Shown: piece by piece, positions 54,829-64,000 of the stretch | Numbering within the stretch: position 1 is the first letter of the stretch | Layout of the letters: each line of letters begins with the position of its first letter | Source: Mesorhizobium sp. WSM4306 | GTDB lineage: Bacteria > Pseudomonadota > Alphaproteobacteria > Rhizobiales > Rhizobiaceae | Reading direction: 5' to 3' | Assembly: GCF_007003975.1 (NCBI RefSeq) | Contig: NZ_VFTC01000009.1 | Coordinates: 62,001-126,000 of the forward strand | DNA: 64,000 nucleotides | The notes under the pieces: model-generated | Databases searched by the model: none | Told to the model about the DNA's origin: nothing | The model's input: the letters and a program-made list of their open reading frames with translations, nothing else | Made by a program: the position numbers and the translations under genes

Positions 54829-55826
54829 ATATCAGCTTCGGTCTTCAGCGGCCGCGTCATCAGGGCAGTCACAGCCTGCCGTATGGTGATCGTGCCGTCC
54901 AGTATCGCCGACACCGCAGTAATGATCGGCGCGTCGATGTCGCGCTCGGTGGCGATGCGGGCAGCGATCGCAGCCGTCGGCACGCCTTCGGCGAGCGGCA
55001 GGCCGGCCAGCGGTTTGCCTTGGCCCAGTGCCAACCCGTAGGCGAAATTACGCGACTGGGCGGACGAGCAGGTGAGCAGCAAATCGCCGAGGCCGGAAAG
55101 CCCCATCAGCGTCTCCGGTTTTGCACCGAAGGACGCGCCGATGCGGCGCAGTTCGACGAAACCGCGCGTCACCATGGCGGCCTGCGCACTGGCGCCGAGC
55201 CCGGCGCCGGTGACCGCACCGGCTGCGATGGCAAAGACATTCTTCAGCGCGCCGCCGATCTCGACGCCGATCAAATCGTCGCTGGAATAGCAGCGCAGAT
55301 TCTGCGCCGAAAACCGGGCGGCAAGCGCGGCCGCCAAAGTCTCGTCGCGAGCGGCGACGACGACAGCGGTCGGCAGGCCTCTGGCGACGTCGGCGGCGAA
55401 GCTTGGGCCAGACAAGGCTGCGACAGGGGTTTCCGGCAAAATGTCCGCGACGATTGCCGACAACAGCGCGCCGGTGTCGCGCTCAATGCCCTTGGCGCAA
55501 AGAACCAGCGGAACGCCTTTCGGCATATGGGGCTTTGTCGTCGTCAGCATGGCGCGCAGCGCTTGCGCCGGCGCCACGGCCAGCACGCAATTGGCGTCAG
55601 TCAGCGCAGCGCCGATATCGCTCGTCGCCGCGATGCCGGGCTCGATGGCGATGCCGGGGAGATAGCGCGGGTTCTCGCCGTTATGAAGCGCGGCGACCGT
55701 CTCTTCGTCGCGTGCATAGAGCCGGACATCGTGACCGGCGCGCAGCATGGCCAGCGCCAGTGCAGTGCCCCAGGCGCCGCCGCCAAGCACGGCAACACGC
55801 CAGCCGGTCGTCTCCCGGGCGCTCAT
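54825..55826 (-). CDS. gpsA: NAD(P)+ glycerol-3-phosphate dehydrogenase
   Basis: A 333-aa cytosolic enzyme making glycerol 3-phosphate for phospholipids. N-terminal [27 protein letters not shown] (core [10 protein letters not shown]), then [35 protein letters not shown] with the catalytic Lys, and [25 protein letters not shown] (core [15 protein letters not shown]). Starts in the tsaD stop (ATGA). Confidence 0.96.
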   Translation of the reverse strand: MSARETTGWRVAVLGGGAWGTALALAMLRAGHDVRLYARDEETVAALHNGENPRYLPGIAIEPGIAATSDIGAALTDANCVLAVAPAQALRAMLTTTKPHMPKGVPLVLCAKGIERDTGALLSAIVADILPETPVAALSGPSFAADVARGLPTAVVVAARDETLAAALAARFSAQNLRCYSSDDLIGVEIGGALKNVFAIAAGAVTGAGLGASAQAAMVTRGFVELRRIGASFGAKPETLMGLSGLGDLLLTCSSAQSRNFAYGLALGQGKPLAGLPLAEGVPTAAIAARIATERDIDAPIITAVSAILDGTITIRQAVTALMTRPLKTEADI

Positions 55827-56911
55827 GCTTTCGCTCCGCGCCGGCCGGAGCCGACCATCGGCGCCGAGATCGAGTCCAACGGCCAGCGCGAACGCGGCAC
55901 GAAATCTCCGGCGTTTTCATCGGCAATGCCGGCGCGTAGCCGCTCGATGCCGGCCCAGGCGATCATCGCCGCATTGTCGGTGCACAATTTCAGCGGCGGT
56001 GCGACGAAGGCAAAGCCGGCCTCGGCGCACTGCTTCTGCAGCGTCGCCTTGATCGTGCTGTTGGCGGCGACGCCGCCGGCAACGACCAGTGAGGGCGTGG
56101 TCTTGTCCGGAAATTCCTGGCGGAAGCGGGCAAGCGCGCGGGCCACCCGGTCACCCAGTGCGTCGGCCACCGCCGCCTGGAACGAGGCGCAGATGTCGGC
56201 GACGTCCTGCTCGCTCAGCGGCTGGATGGCGGTTGCCGCCTGGCGCACGGCGGTCTTGAGGCCGGAGAAGGAGAAATCGGGTTGCGCCGAGCCTTTCATC
56301 GGCCGTGGAAAGGCAAAGCGGGTCGCATCGCCCGCTGCCGCAGCCTTTTCAACATTCGGGCCGCCGGGATAGGGCAGGCCGAGCATTTTCGCAGTCTTGT
56401 CGAAAGCTTCGCCCAGTGCGTCGTCGATGGTCGTCGCCCAGCGCTGATAGTCGCCGACGCCGCGCACGGCGACGATCTGGGTGTGGCCGCCGGAGACCAG
56501 CAGCAGCAGATAGGGAAAGTCGAGCCCGTCGGTCAGCCTTGCGGTCAACGCATGGCCTTCGAGGTGGTTGATGGCGATCAGCGGCTTGCCGACAGCCGCG
56601 GCAATTGCCTTGGCCGTCATCAGGCCGACGATCAGCCCGCCAACTAGGCCGGGGCCGGCGGTGGCGGCAATGGCGTCGATGTCGGTGAGGGCAACGCCCG
56701 AATCGGCAAGGGCTGCCTCGACGATGCCGTCCAGCGCCTCGACATGCGCGCGCGCGGCGATCTCCGGCACGACGCCGCCAAAGGCGGCATGCTCCTCGAT
56801 CTGGCTGAGCACGATGTTGGACGCAATGACCGGCGCGGCGGCGCCATCCAGCGTCACCACGCTGGCTGCGGTCTCGTCGCAACTCGTCTCAATGCCCAGA
56901 ACGCGGATCAA
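55823..56911 (-). CDS. tsaD: tRNA N6-adenosine threonylcarbamoyltransferase
   Basis: A 362-aa ASKHA-fold enzyme that puts threonylcarbamoyl on A37 of ANN-decoding tRNAs, with TsaB, TsaC and TsaE. Seen: [39 protein letters not shown], the metal-binding [11 protein letters not shown]is pair, [30 protein letters not shown] and [25 protein letters not shown]. Coupled to gpsA, divergent from hemC, with about 116 bp between starts. Confidence 0.97.
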   Translation of the reverse strand: MIRVLGIETSCDETAASVVTLDGAAAPVIASNIVLSQIEEHAAFGGVVPEIAARAHVEALDGIVEAALADSGVALTDIDAIAATAGPGLVGGLIVGLMTAKAIAAAVGKPLIAINHLEGHALTARLTDGLDFPYLLLLVSGGHTQIVAVRGVGDYQRWATTIDDALGEAFDKTAKMLGLPYPGGPNVEKAAAAGDATRFAFPRPMKGSAQPDFSFSGLKTAVRQAATAIQPLSEQDVADICASFQAAVADALGDRVARALARFRQEFPDKTTPSLVVAGGVAANSTIKATLQKQCAEAGFAFVAPPLKLCTDNAAMIAWAGIERLRAGIADENAGDFVPRSRWPLDSISAPMVGSGRRGAKA

Positions 56912-57027
56912 TTCGTCGCTGTCTCCAGAGATTGTGTCGCCGGACTTTCCTCGTTAGGAGAGGCGGGCCTCGTTAGGAGAGTGCCGGAAACGCAAAGCCA
57001 GCTGGGGGTTATCACGGACCGCGCGCC

Positions 57028-57951
57028 ATGCAAACTTTGAAAATCGGAACACGCGGCAGCCCGCTCGCCCTCGCGCAGGCGCATGAAACGCAGGCGCGGC
57101 TGATGGCGGCGCACGGCATGCCGGCCGAAGCGTTTGAGGTCGTCGTCATCTCGACCAGCGGCGACCGCATCCAGGACCGGCCGCTGTCGGAAGCCGGCGG
57201 CAAGGGCCTGTTCACCAAGGAAATCGAAGAGGCGCTGCTGGCCGGCACGATCGACCTCGCCGTGCATTCCTCCAAGGACATGCCGACGGTGCTGCCGGAC
57301 GGGCTCGAACTCTCGGCTTTCCTGCCGCGCGAGGACGCGCGCGACGCCTTCATCGGCAAGGCGGTAAAGCGCATCATCGACCTACCGCAAGGCGCCAAGG
57401 TCGGCTCGTCATCACTGCGGCGCCAGGCGCTGATCCGGCGCATGCGGCCGGACCTCGATGTGGTGATGTTCCGCGGCAATGTGCAGACCAGGCTGCGCAA
57501 GCTGGAGGAGGGCGTCGCCGAAGGCACCATCCTCGCCCATGCCGGGCTGAAACGGCTGGGGCTCGGCCATGTCGTCACCGATCTGATGCCGCTCGACGCC
57601 TTTCCGCCGGCGCCGGGGCAAGGCGCGATCGGCATCGAGACCCGCATCGGCGACAGCGTTGTGGAACAGATGCTGACTGCCATCCATGATGTGCCGACGG
57701 GCCAGGCACTGGCCTGCGAGCGCGCCTTTCTGGCGGCACTCGACGGCTCCTGCCGCACGCCGATCGCAGGCTATGCGACGATAGCAGGCGGCACGCTGAC
57801 CTTCGCCGGGCTGATCATTTCGCCCGACGGCACGCAGTCGCATGAGGTTAAGGCCGAGGGTCCGGCGCAAGATGCCGTCCGTATCGGCATGGACGCCGCC
57901 AAAACGGTGCGAACCAAGGCCGGCGAAACCTTCTTCGACGGCTGGGTCTGA
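57028..57951 (+). CDS. hemC: Hydroxymethylbilane synthase
   Basis: A 307-aa enzyme joining four porphobilinogens in haem synthesis. [14 protein letters not shown] opens it; [20 protein letters not shown] and [13 protein letters not shown] bind the substrate and cofactor; the dipyrromethane-carrying Cys is in [12 protein letters not shown]. Standard length. hemD starts 1 bp after its stop. Confidence 0.97.
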   Translation: MQTLKIGTRGSPLALAQAHETQARLMAAHGMPAEAFEVVVISTSGDRIQDRPLSEAGGKGLFTKEIEEALLAGTIDLAVHSSKDMPTVLPDGLELSAFLPREDARDAFIGKAVKRIIDLPQGAKVGSSSLRRQALIRRMRPDLDVVMFRGNVQTRLRKLEEGVAEGTILAHAGLKRLGLGHVVTDLMPLDAFPPAPGQGAIGIETRIGDSVVEQMLTAIHDVPTGQALACERAFLAALDGSCRTPIAGYATIAGGTLTFAGLIISPDGTQSHEVKAEGPAQDAVRIGMDAAKTVRTKAGETFFDGWV

Positions 57952-57952
57952 T

Positions 57953-58666
57953 ATGCGTGTCCTGGTGACGCGGCCGCAACCCGGGGCATCGCGCACCGAG
58001 CGGCGGTTGCAGGAGCTGGGATTTGAGCCGATCCTTCTGCCATTGACCGAAACCGTAGCGCTGCCGGTCGATGCCAGCGCAGCAGGCGACAATGCCGTGG
58101 CCGTCGCGATCACCAGCGCCAATGCCGTGCGCCGTGGGCCGAAAGGGCTCATCGCCGCGCTTGCCGACATGCCTTGCCATGCCGTCGGCGCAAGGACGGC
58201 TGAAGCGGCGCGCGCGGTTGGGTTTTTGTCGGTTAGTGAAGGGCCGGGGGATGCCGAGAAACTGGCTGATACGATTGCCGCCGGCCTTTCCGGCAAGGCG
58301 ATCGTCTATCTCACGGGACGCGTGCGGTTTTCGGCTTTCGAGACGCGGCTGCGGCAGGGCGGCGTGGAGGTCCGCGCCATAGAAACCTATGACACCGTCT
58401 CGCTGAACTATTCCGACGATGAAATCCGTGCGCGCCTGTCCGGTCAGGCAGTCGATGCGATGCTGCTTTATTCGGCCAAGGCGGCGGCAGCGTTGCAGAC
58501 CTTGGTCAATCGGCCAGAGCTGCGTGATCTTTTTGAAAACGCGCGGGTTTTTGCCCTGTCCGAGCGCATAGCAGCTGCGTTCGGCGATGTCGCCGGCAAA
58601 AAAATAGTGGTTGCCCGGGAACCGCAGGAGGAGGCGTTGCTTGAGCGATTGCGTGCGGCCCCCTGA
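57953..58666 (+). CDS. hemD: Uroporphyrinogen-III synthase
   Basis: A 237-aa enzyme cyclising hydroxymethylbilane. The family is poorly conserved, but the two-lobed plan is clear: VLVTRPQPGASRTERRLQELGFEPILLPL, AITSANAVRRG, TGRVRF, VRAIETYDTV and LLYSAKAAAALQTL. ATG 57953 lies 1 bp after the hemC stop (TGATATG), and the hemC-hemD order supports the call. Confidence 0.92.
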   Translation: MRVLVTRPQPGASRTERRLQELGFEPILLPLTETVALPVDASAAGDNAVAVAITSANAVRRGPKGLIAALADMPCHAVGARTAEAARAVGFLSVSEGPGDAEKLADTIAAGLSGKAIVYLTGRVRFSAFETRLRQGGVEVRAIETYDTVSLNYSDDEIRARLSGQAVDAMLLYSAKAAAALQTLVNRPELRDLFENARVFALSERIAAAFGDVAGKKIVVAREPQEEALLERLRAAP

Positions 58667-58778
58667 CCCCCGTGTCATCACGCCGCCCCTTTTCACCGCT
58701 TGGTGATGTGCTAGACCATTTTTAAACCATCACGCGCCGTCAGGCGTTGAGACGAAGCAGGATTTGCGGAGCCCAGGC

Positions 58779-60284
58779 ATGGTCAAGACGCCGAAGATGC
58801 GACATTCGAAAAGCCGCCGCGAGCCGGTGACCATCGAGCTCGAACCCGGCGCCGTCTCGCGCATCGTCGATGCGGATGCCGCCAAGCCTGATGCCGACTT
58901 GGCGGATGCCTCCAGCCCGGATGCGGTCGAGACCCCGGCCGAATCGGTCATGCACGAGGAGGCGGCTGCCGTGGCTGCGGCCCCGACGGAGACGCCAGAC
59001 GAGCCCGTGCATGCCGATCAGGCCGATCTCGAGCCGTGGGAGCATTCCGACGCCGCGGCGCAAGCCGCGCCGGAGAGCACCGGTGCCAAGGTGTCCGGCG
59101 AACCGGAAAGGCCTTATCCCGGCGCCTCCGACGCGCCGTCGCGCGCCAGGGCCTCCGAGTACAGTTTCGAGGATGCCTCGCCCAAGCCGGGTGCATCCAA
59201 GGAAACGCCTGATACAGCCGAAGTGAGGAACCAGCCCATGGCCGCGCAGCCGAAGCGTTCCAACGGCATTGCCGCCGGCATCATTGGCGGTGTCATCGCG
59301 TTGGCCGCCGCCGGCGGGCTGCAGTTTGCCGGCGTGCTCGGCGCTCCGGGGTCGGGCGGTGGCATGGTCTCGCTCGACGGCGTCAATAGCGAGATCGCCT
59401 CGCTGAAGAGCGAAATCGCCGACCTCAGGGAGGCCGGCGGCAGTGGCGCCGCAACGGCCAAGGTGGACGGGCTGTCGTCGGCTCTGGATCAGGTGAAGGC
59501 CGATGTCGCATCGCTGAAATCGGCGGTCGAGCAAGGCGGCGCCGGCGACAATGCCGGGCTTGCGGCGCTTGGCGACAAGGTCAAGCAGATCGAGACGGCG
59601 GTCGCGGCCCTCGGCCAGGCCGGCGGTCCGGTCGATCTCGCGCCGCTCAACGAAAAGCTTTCGAGTCTGGACACCCTGGTGAAATCGGCCGGCGAGACGG
59701 CCAAGGCGCAGGAAGGCCGGCTCGCCGCACTGGAACAGTCAGTGACGCAGCTCTCCGGCAAGGTCGATGCGCAGGCGTCGCAGCCGAAGATCGCTATGGC
59801 CATTGCCGCTTCGGCGCTCAAGGCGGCGCTCGACCGTGGCGCGCCGTTTGCCGCCGAGCTGGAAACCTTCGCGGCGATCTCGCCCGATGCGCCGCAGATT
59901 GCGGCGCTGCGCCCCTATGCCGAAAAGGGGGTGCCGACCCGCACCGAAATCGCCGGCGAGGCTGACGCCGCAGCCAATGCGATGGTCGCCGCAGCGACGC
60001 CGGTCGACGAAAATGCCGGCTTCTTCCAGAACCTTTTGTCGAGCGCCGAATCGCTGGTCGAGGTGAGGCCGATCGGCGCCGTCGAAGGCGCCGGCGCGCC
60101 CGAAACCGTGGCGCGCATGGAGGTGGCGGTCAACCAGGGCGACTACGCCAAGGCGCTCAGCGAATATGCAACGCTGCCGGATGCGGTCAAGGCTGCGGGC
60201 GCGGTCTTTGCCGGCAAACTGAAGGCGCGCATCGAGGTCGAGACGCAGGTCGACGCGCTGATTGCAGGCGCAATGAAGGCATGA
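58779..60284 (+). CDS. Mitofilin/Mic60-like (COG4223, HemX-like) membrane protein
   Basis: A 501-aa inner-membrane protein. Residues 1-160 are a disordered, acidic, Ala/Pro-rich cytoplasmic part; one hydrophobic helix follows (about 163-188, GIAAGIIGGVIALAAAGGLQF core); then a long coiled-coil region (about 195-340) and a C-terminal mitofilin-signature-like helical end (about 400-501, PETVARMEVAVNQGDYAKAL). Alphaproteobacteria keep the ancestor of mitochondrial Mic60 in exactly this place, between hemD and hemY, where it shapes intracytoplasmic membrane. ATG 58779; TTG 58764 also possible. Confidence 0.83.
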   Translation: MVKTPKMRHSKSRREPVTIELEPGAVSRIVDADAAKPDADLADASSPDAVETPAESVMHEEAAAVAAAPTETPDEPVHADQADLEPWEHSDAAAQAAPESTGAKVSGEPERPYPGASDAPSRARASEYSFEDASPKPGASKETPDTAEVRNQPMAAQPKRSNGIAAGIIGGVIALAAAGGLQFAGVLGAPGSGGGMVSLDGVNSEIASLKSEIADLREAGGSGAATAKVDGLSSALDQVKADVASLKSAVEQGGAGDNAGLAALGDKVKQIETAVAALGQAGGPVDLAPLNEKLSSLDTLVKSAGETAKAQEGRLAALEQSVTQLSGKVDAQASQPKIAMAIAASALKAALDRGAPFAAELETFAAISPDAPQIAALRPYAEKGVPTRTEIAGEADAAANAMVAAATPVDENAGFFQNLLSSAESLVEVRPIGAVEGAGAPETVARMEVAVNQGDYAKALSEYATLPDAVKAAGAVFAGKLKARIEVETQVDALIAGAMKA

Positions 60285-60294
60285 GGACGACACG

Positions 60295-61902
60295 ATGATC
60301 CGCATTCTCATCTTCCTCGCCGTCGTCTTTGCGCTCGGCCTCGGCTTTGCCTGGCTCGCCGACCGGCCCGGCGAGATGGTCGTCACCTTCAACGGCTATT
60401 ACTACAAGGTCTCCCTGATGGTGGCGGCGGTGGCGGTGGTTGCCGTCGTTGCCGCGGTGATGATCGTCTGGTGGCTGATCAAGTCGCTGTGGAACAGCCC
60501 CTATACGATCTCGCGCTATTTCCGCGTGCGACGCCGCGACCGCGGCTACCAGGCGCTGTCGACCGGCATGATCGCCGCCGGCGCCGGCGATGGCGCGCTG
60601 GCGCGCAAGAAGACCAAGGAAGCGGCCAAGCTGATCCGCTCCGACCAGGAACCGCTGATCCATCTGCTCGAGGCGCAAGCCTCGCTGCTCGAAGGCGACC
60701 ATGAGGGCGCGCGCGAGAAATTCGAGGCGATGCTCGACGATCCCGAAATGCGGCTGCTCGGCCTGCGCGGGCTCTACCTCGAAGCCGAGCGGCTGGGCGA
60801 CCGCAACGCGGCGCGCCACTATGCCGGCCGCGCCGCTGCCGTGGCGCCGCAACTGGCCTGGGCGGCCGAATCGACGCTGGAAGATTTGACCGGGCGCGGC
60901 GACTGGGACGGCGCGCTGAAGCTGGTCGAGGCGCAGAAGTCGGCCCGGCAGATCGAACGCGACGCCGCCAATCGCCGCCGCGCCGTGCTGTTGACCGCCA
61001 AGGCGCAGGCGCTGACCGACAGCGATCCCAACGCGGCCAAGACAGCCGCGGTCGAGGCCAACAAGCTGGCGCCGGATTTCGCACCGGCCGCGGTTGCGGC
61101 GGCCAATCTTCTGTTCAAGCAAAATGACGTCCGCAAAGGCTCCAAGATCCTCGAAACCGCCTGGAAAGCGGAGCCGCATCCGGAGATCGCCGAGCTCTAC
61201 ACGCATGCAAGGCCGGGCGATGCGGTGGTCGACCGCCTGAACCGGGCGAAGAAGCTGCAGGAGCTGAAGCGTAACAACGCCGAATCGTCGATGACGGTGG
61301 CGCGTGCCGCGCTCGACGCGCAGGATTTTTCCACCGCCCGCCGCGAGGCCGAGGCGGCGCTGCGCATGGACCGTCGCGAAGGCGCCTACCTGCTTCTGGC
61401 CGACATCGAGGAGGCGGAGACCGGCGACCAGGGCAAGATCAGGCAATTGCTGTCCAAGGCGGTCAGGGCGCCGCGCGATCCGGCCTGGGTCGCCGACGGC
61501 GTGGTCTCCGAACGCTGGGCGCCGGTGTCTCCGGTCAGCGGCAAGCTCGACGCCTTCACCTGGCGCGCACCGATGGAACGGCTCGGCCATCTCATCGACA
61601 GCCATGAGGAAGCACCTGGGGTCGAGGTGCCGGTGCTTGCGGCACCCGCCAAGCCGGCAAAGGAAGCTGAGGTTGTCGACCATCCGGCCGTCGCCAGAAC
61701 GATCAGCGAGGCGCCGACGGAACTGAAGCCTGCTGTAAGCGACGACTATGTCACGCCGGTCACTGCCGCCGCCTTTGCCGCCGTGCCGACGGATAGCGAA
61801 GCGGTCGAGCCGGCCGAGGAGGTTATCCGGTTGCCGGACGACCCCGGCGTCGACCCTGACGACGAAGCGGAGAAATCACCGCGCCGGTTCCGCCTGTTTT
61901 GA
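60295..61902 (+). CDS. hemY: HemY protein (haem synthesis operon, TPR-containing)
   Basis: A 535-aa inner-membrane protein with two N-terminal hydrophobic helices (about 5-20 and 40-62) and the HemY_N domain block NGYYYKVSLMVA...SPYTISRYFRVRRRDRGYQALSTGMIAAGAGD (core SRYFRVRRRDRGYQAL). Tetratricopeptide-like helices follow to about 430. The tail is acidic and Pro/Ala-rich. Its exact role in haem synthesis is unsettled. 10 bp after the Mic60-like gene. Confidence 0.9.
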   Translation: MIRILIFLAVVFALGLGFAWLADRPGEMVVTFNGYYYKVSLMVAAVAVVAVVAAVMIVWWLIKSLWNSPYTISRYFRVRRRDRGYQALSTGMIAAGAGDGALARKKTKEAAKLIRSDQEPLIHLLEAQASLLEGDHEGAREKFEAMLDDPEMRLLGLRGLYLEAERLGDRNAARHYAGRAAAVAPQLAWAAESTLEDLTGRGDWDGALKLVEAQKSARQIERDAANRRRAVLLTAKAQALTDSDPNAAKTAAVEANKLAPDFAPAAVAAANLLFKQNDVRKGSKILETAWKAEPHPEIAELYTHARPGDAVVDRLNRAKKLQELKRNNAESSMTVARAALDAQDFSTARREAEAALRMDRREGAYLLLADIEEAETGDQGKIRQLLSKAVRAPRDPAWVADGVVSERWAPVSPVSGKLDAFTWRAPMERLGHLIDSHEEAPGVEVPVLAAPAKPAKEAEVVDHPAVARTISEAPTELKPAVSDDYVTPVTAAAFAAVPTDSEAVEPAEEVIRLPDDPGVDPDDEAEKSPRRFRLF

Positions 61903-61924
61903 ACCCTGACCTGATGTGAGCACC

Positions 61925-62404
61925 ATGTTCGAACGCGTTCTGTCCTTTCTGAAAGACCTGCCGGCCGGCGCGGGGGCTCGCGCCAATGCCGACGATCCGC
62001 GCGTTGCGGCGTCGGCTTTGCTCTATCACGTGATGAATGCCGATGGCGTGCGCCAGGATGTCGAGTGGGAGCGGTTCAAGCAGGTGCTGGCGCAGAGCTA
62101 TTCGATCAGCGGCGATGAGCTCGATGCGCTGGCTGCGGCGGGCGAGCGCGCCGACAATGAGGCGATCGACCTCTATGCCTTCACCAGCGTTTTGAAGCGC
62201 CATCTCGACGCCGATGCTCGCAAGGCCTTCATCGGCCTGATGTGGGAAATCGTCTATGCCGACGGCGAACTGCATGAGCTGGAAGACAACACGGTCTGGC
62301 GCGTTGCCGAACTGATCGGCGTCGAGCGTCAGGACCGCGTCGAGGCGCGCCGCAAGGCGGCGGCCGCCGCGCCCGGCGCCAGCGGAACGTCGAGCGACGA
62401 ATAG
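61925..62404 (+). CDS. TerB-family protein
   Basis: A 159-aa helical protein of the TerB/DjlA N-terminal type: DPRVAASALLYHVMNADGVRQDVEWERFKQVL (core LLYHVMNADGV) and LIGLMWEIVYADGELHELEDNTVWRVAELIGV (core EIVYADGELHELE), the paired D-G metal-type turns of the family. Role unknown. ATG 61925; a GTG at 61916 is in frame. 22 bp after hemY and 14 bp before the amidotransferase gene, so likely same unit. Confidence 0.88.
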   Translation: MFERVLSFLKDLPAGAGARANADDPRVAASALLYHVMNADGVRQDVEWERFKQVLAQSYSISGDELDALAAAGERADNEAIDLYAFTSVLKRHLDADARKAFIGLMWEIVYADGELHELEDNTVWRVAELIGVERQDRVEARRKAAAAAPGASGTSSDE

Positions 62405-62418
62405 GATCCCAGCTCTCC

Positions 62419-63135
62419 ATGCCGCCTAGACCGAGCTCGAAACCGAAAATCCTGATCGTGCTGCATCAGGAGACTTCGAGCCCCGGCCGGGTCGGCCACA
62501 TGCTGCTCGAGGAAGGTTTCGATCTCGACATCCGTCGGCCGCCGCTCGGCGACAGCCTGCCGGAAACGCTGGAAGGGCATGCCGGCGCCGTCGTGTTCGG
62601 CGGGCCGATGAGCGCCAATGACGAGGACGAGTTCGTCCGCCGCGAGACCAACTGGCTCGATGTTCCGCTCAGGGAGAACCGGCCGTTCCTCGGCATCTGC
62701 CTTGGCGCGCAGATGCTGGCCAATCATCTCGGCGGCAAGGTCGAGGGTCATGGCGAGGGGCTGGTCGAGATCGGCTGGTATCCGCTGAAGCCGACCGAAG
62801 CCGGCAAAAAGCTGCTGCCTTGGCCCGACATGGTCTACCAGTTCCACCGCGAAGGCTTTTCACTGCCGAAAGACGCGACGCTGCTGGCGACCGCCGAGAC
62901 CTACCCCAACCAGGCCTTCCGCTATGGCGACAATGCCTGGGGCATTCAGTTCCATGGCGAACTGACCAGGATGATGATGCAGCGGTGGGTGGTGCGCGGC
63001 GCGCACCGTTTCGAATTGCCCGGCGCGCAGCCCGGCCGCGACCATCTCGGCGGCCGGCTGATCTGGGACATGCACCTCAAGCGCTGGCTGAGCGAGTTTC
63101 TGGGGCTGATTTTTGGCAGGCCTACCAAGGTCTAG
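62419..63135 (+). CDS. Class I glutamine amidotransferase (GMP-synthase-like)
   Basis: A 238-aa single-domain amidotransferase. The nucleophile Cys is in FLGICLGAQMLA and the His/Glu pair in WGIQFHGELT; GAVVFGGPMSANDED precedes. Family members with this layout resemble the amidase part of GMP synthase but stand alone; the acceptor is unknown. Last gene of the hem-linked run. Confidence 0.88.
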   Translation: MPPRPSSKPKILIVLHQETSSPGRVGHMLLEEGFDLDIRRPPLGDSLPETLEGHAGAVVFGGPMSANDEDEFVRRETNWLDVPLRENRPFLGICLGAQMLANHLGGKVEGHGEGLVEIGWYPLKPTEAGKKLLPWPDMVYQFHREGFSLPKDATLLATAETYPNQAFRYGDNAWGIQFHGELTRMMMQRWVVRGAHRFELPGAQPGRDHLGGRLIWDMHLKRWLSEFLGLIFGRPTKV

Positions 63136-63294
63136 AGTAGAATCTCGTTACTCTGAACAGCTGAGCTTGATCCCAAGAAAACTTAGGTCTGCATCGGGAC
63201 GATCGATCCGGCGATGCAGCAGATCACGCGCGGCGCTGTTCCTAAAAGCTGTGACAGTGGTCCGCCTGTTGCCTGACATCTATAGTCGGACCGA

Positions 63295-63996
63295 TCACCG
63301 GAATCGCCGCCTCAGCCAGCGCACCAGCGACCAGCCGCCCGCTTGCATTTTTTCGCCTTTGCACGGCGGGCTGAGCGCTTCTCCTAGTCGCTTCAACTGC
63401 CTTGACAGAAACCGACGCAGAATGCGCTGGTCGTAGAGGTCCGCCGAAGCGTTCCGCAGCAGCACGCGCTGCGAAAAGACGCGCAGCAACTCGGCTCCGC
63501 CGCCGTCGGCAGAGGTCCCGGAGAGGATCGAGATGGTGCGGCGGGCCGACTCCATCGGCTGCAGTCGCGCCGCTGCGTCAGGGTGCGGCCTCGGCGAATA
63601 TACGAGTGGCGTAGGATCGACCAAACCACCGATAACCGTTGACTCAAGATTCCGCCAAAGCCAAGTTCGGTGAAGATCAACTTCAGCCGCCGCTTCGAAC
63701 GGCACGGTGAAAAGAGTTTTGCGAAATGCGAAAGTCGACCATTCGGGTTCGCTTCCGGGCAAAATCCTCAGATTGACGTCATTCAGGCCGTCCTTATCGC
63801 TGCCGGCCATCCGGCCGAAGACTTCCGCCTCGTTGAAAGTGAGAAACGATACGCATGCAGCACCGGGATCTGCCGCTAGATGCGCAAGCGTTAGGTCTAT
63901 CCTGCGGACGGTGCTGATGTCCTCGACATAGGACAGCAGGCAGATGTCATGCCGCGCATGCGACATCGCGAGATTCAGGGCGGCTCCAGCCGTCAT
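63295..63996 (-). CDS. Glycosyltransferase-like protein, probably truncated by the window edge
   Basis: 233 aa are visible. AGAALNLAMSHARHDICLLSYVEDIST looks like the GT2 donor-site strand (gaaLN-A...A..dyi.ll..DD), with the metal motif degenerate as VED. That block lies well inside a full GT2 protein, so the true start is probably beyond 64000. The rest is not recognised; the C terminus is basic. No ribosome site can be judged. Confidence 0.5.
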   Translation of the reverse strand: MTAGAALNLAMSHARHDICLLSYVEDISTVRRIDLTLAHLAADPGAACVSFLTFNEAEVFGRMAGSDKDGLNDVNLRILPGSEPEWSTFAFRKTLFTVPFEAAAEVDLHRTWLWRNLESTVIGGLVDPTPLVYSPRPHPDAAARLQPMESARRTISILSGTSADGGGAELLRVFSQRVLLRNASADLYDQRILRRFLSRQLKRLGEALSPPCKGEKMQAGGWSLVRWLRRRFR

Positions 63997-64000
63997 GGAG

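Overview
The window looks like a chromosomal segment of an alphaproteobacterium of the order Hyphomicrobiales, most likely Mesorhizobium or a close relative (inference from content, not from a search). The grounds are high G+C with strongly biased third positions; a hemC-hemD-Mic60-like-hemY run; an sdhC-sdhD-sdhA-sdhB operon; an IalB-family secreted protein; an ftsK gene with a CtrA-type TTAA-N7-TTAA site; an OmpR-type regulator next to a lone cNMP-binding protein, as around Brucella OtpR/CenR; and several palindromic intergenic repeats of the kind scattered through rhizobial genomes. I see no rRNA, tRNA, CRISPR array, transposase, integrase or prophage gene.

Layout. 1-9 kb: a lipoprotein-export-type ABC ATPase divergent from tesA, thpR convergent with a low-molecular-weight phosphatase, phhB, a DUF1232 gene, ialB, rlmN with small membrane genes, a LysE exporter and argG. 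9-14 kb: a secreted protein with a duplicated Cys motif, a lytic transglycosylase, a flavin amine oxidase, a zinc-ribbon metallopeptidase and an SH3/DUF1236 protein. 14.4-19.8 kb: the succinate dehydrogenase operon with a DUF3052 gene between sdhA and sdhB, followed without a gap by an RlaP-like nucleotidyltransferase and yceH. 20-21.2 kb: OsmC, a small membrane peptide and a YCII protein.

21.2-32.6 kb is a nine-gene, minus-strand catabolic operon: ribose-type ABC importer (binding protein, ATPase, permease), SorC-family regulator, aldo/keto reductase, GlpD-like flavoprotein, class I aldolase, LyxK/EryA-like FGGY kinase and a GMC oxidoreductase. Nearly every junction overlaps, and paired operator-like palindromes lie upstream. 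The enzymes suggest uptake of a sugar or polyol, phosphorylation, oxidation and aldol cleavage; the substrate cannot be read from the sequence.

33-48.6 kb: a UbiH-type hydroxylase, tesB, glnK-amtB behind a -24/-12 promoter, two tandem RiPP-precursor-like micro-genes of 28 and 29 aa, ftsK, lolA, xthA, a cNMP-binding protein, an OtpR/CenR-like regulator, an L,D-transpeptidase, DUF1127, a LysR regulator, DUF1761, and an overlapping methyltransferase/EVE pair with a YciI gene nearby. 49-54.8 kb: a tightly coupled six-gene glycan operon (GT2, methyltransferase, GtrA, methyltransferase, GT4, GT-C-like membrane protein). 54.8-63.1 kb: gpsA-tsaD divergent from hemC-hemD-Mic60-like-hemY, then a TerB-like protein and a class I glutamine amidotransferase. 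A glycosyltransferase-like gene runs off the right edge.

The observations most worth a second look are the tandem RiPP-like peptides, where five synonymous changes against one replacement in the shared part indicate selection on the peptide; the polyol-type operon with its operator pair; and the six-gene glycan operon.
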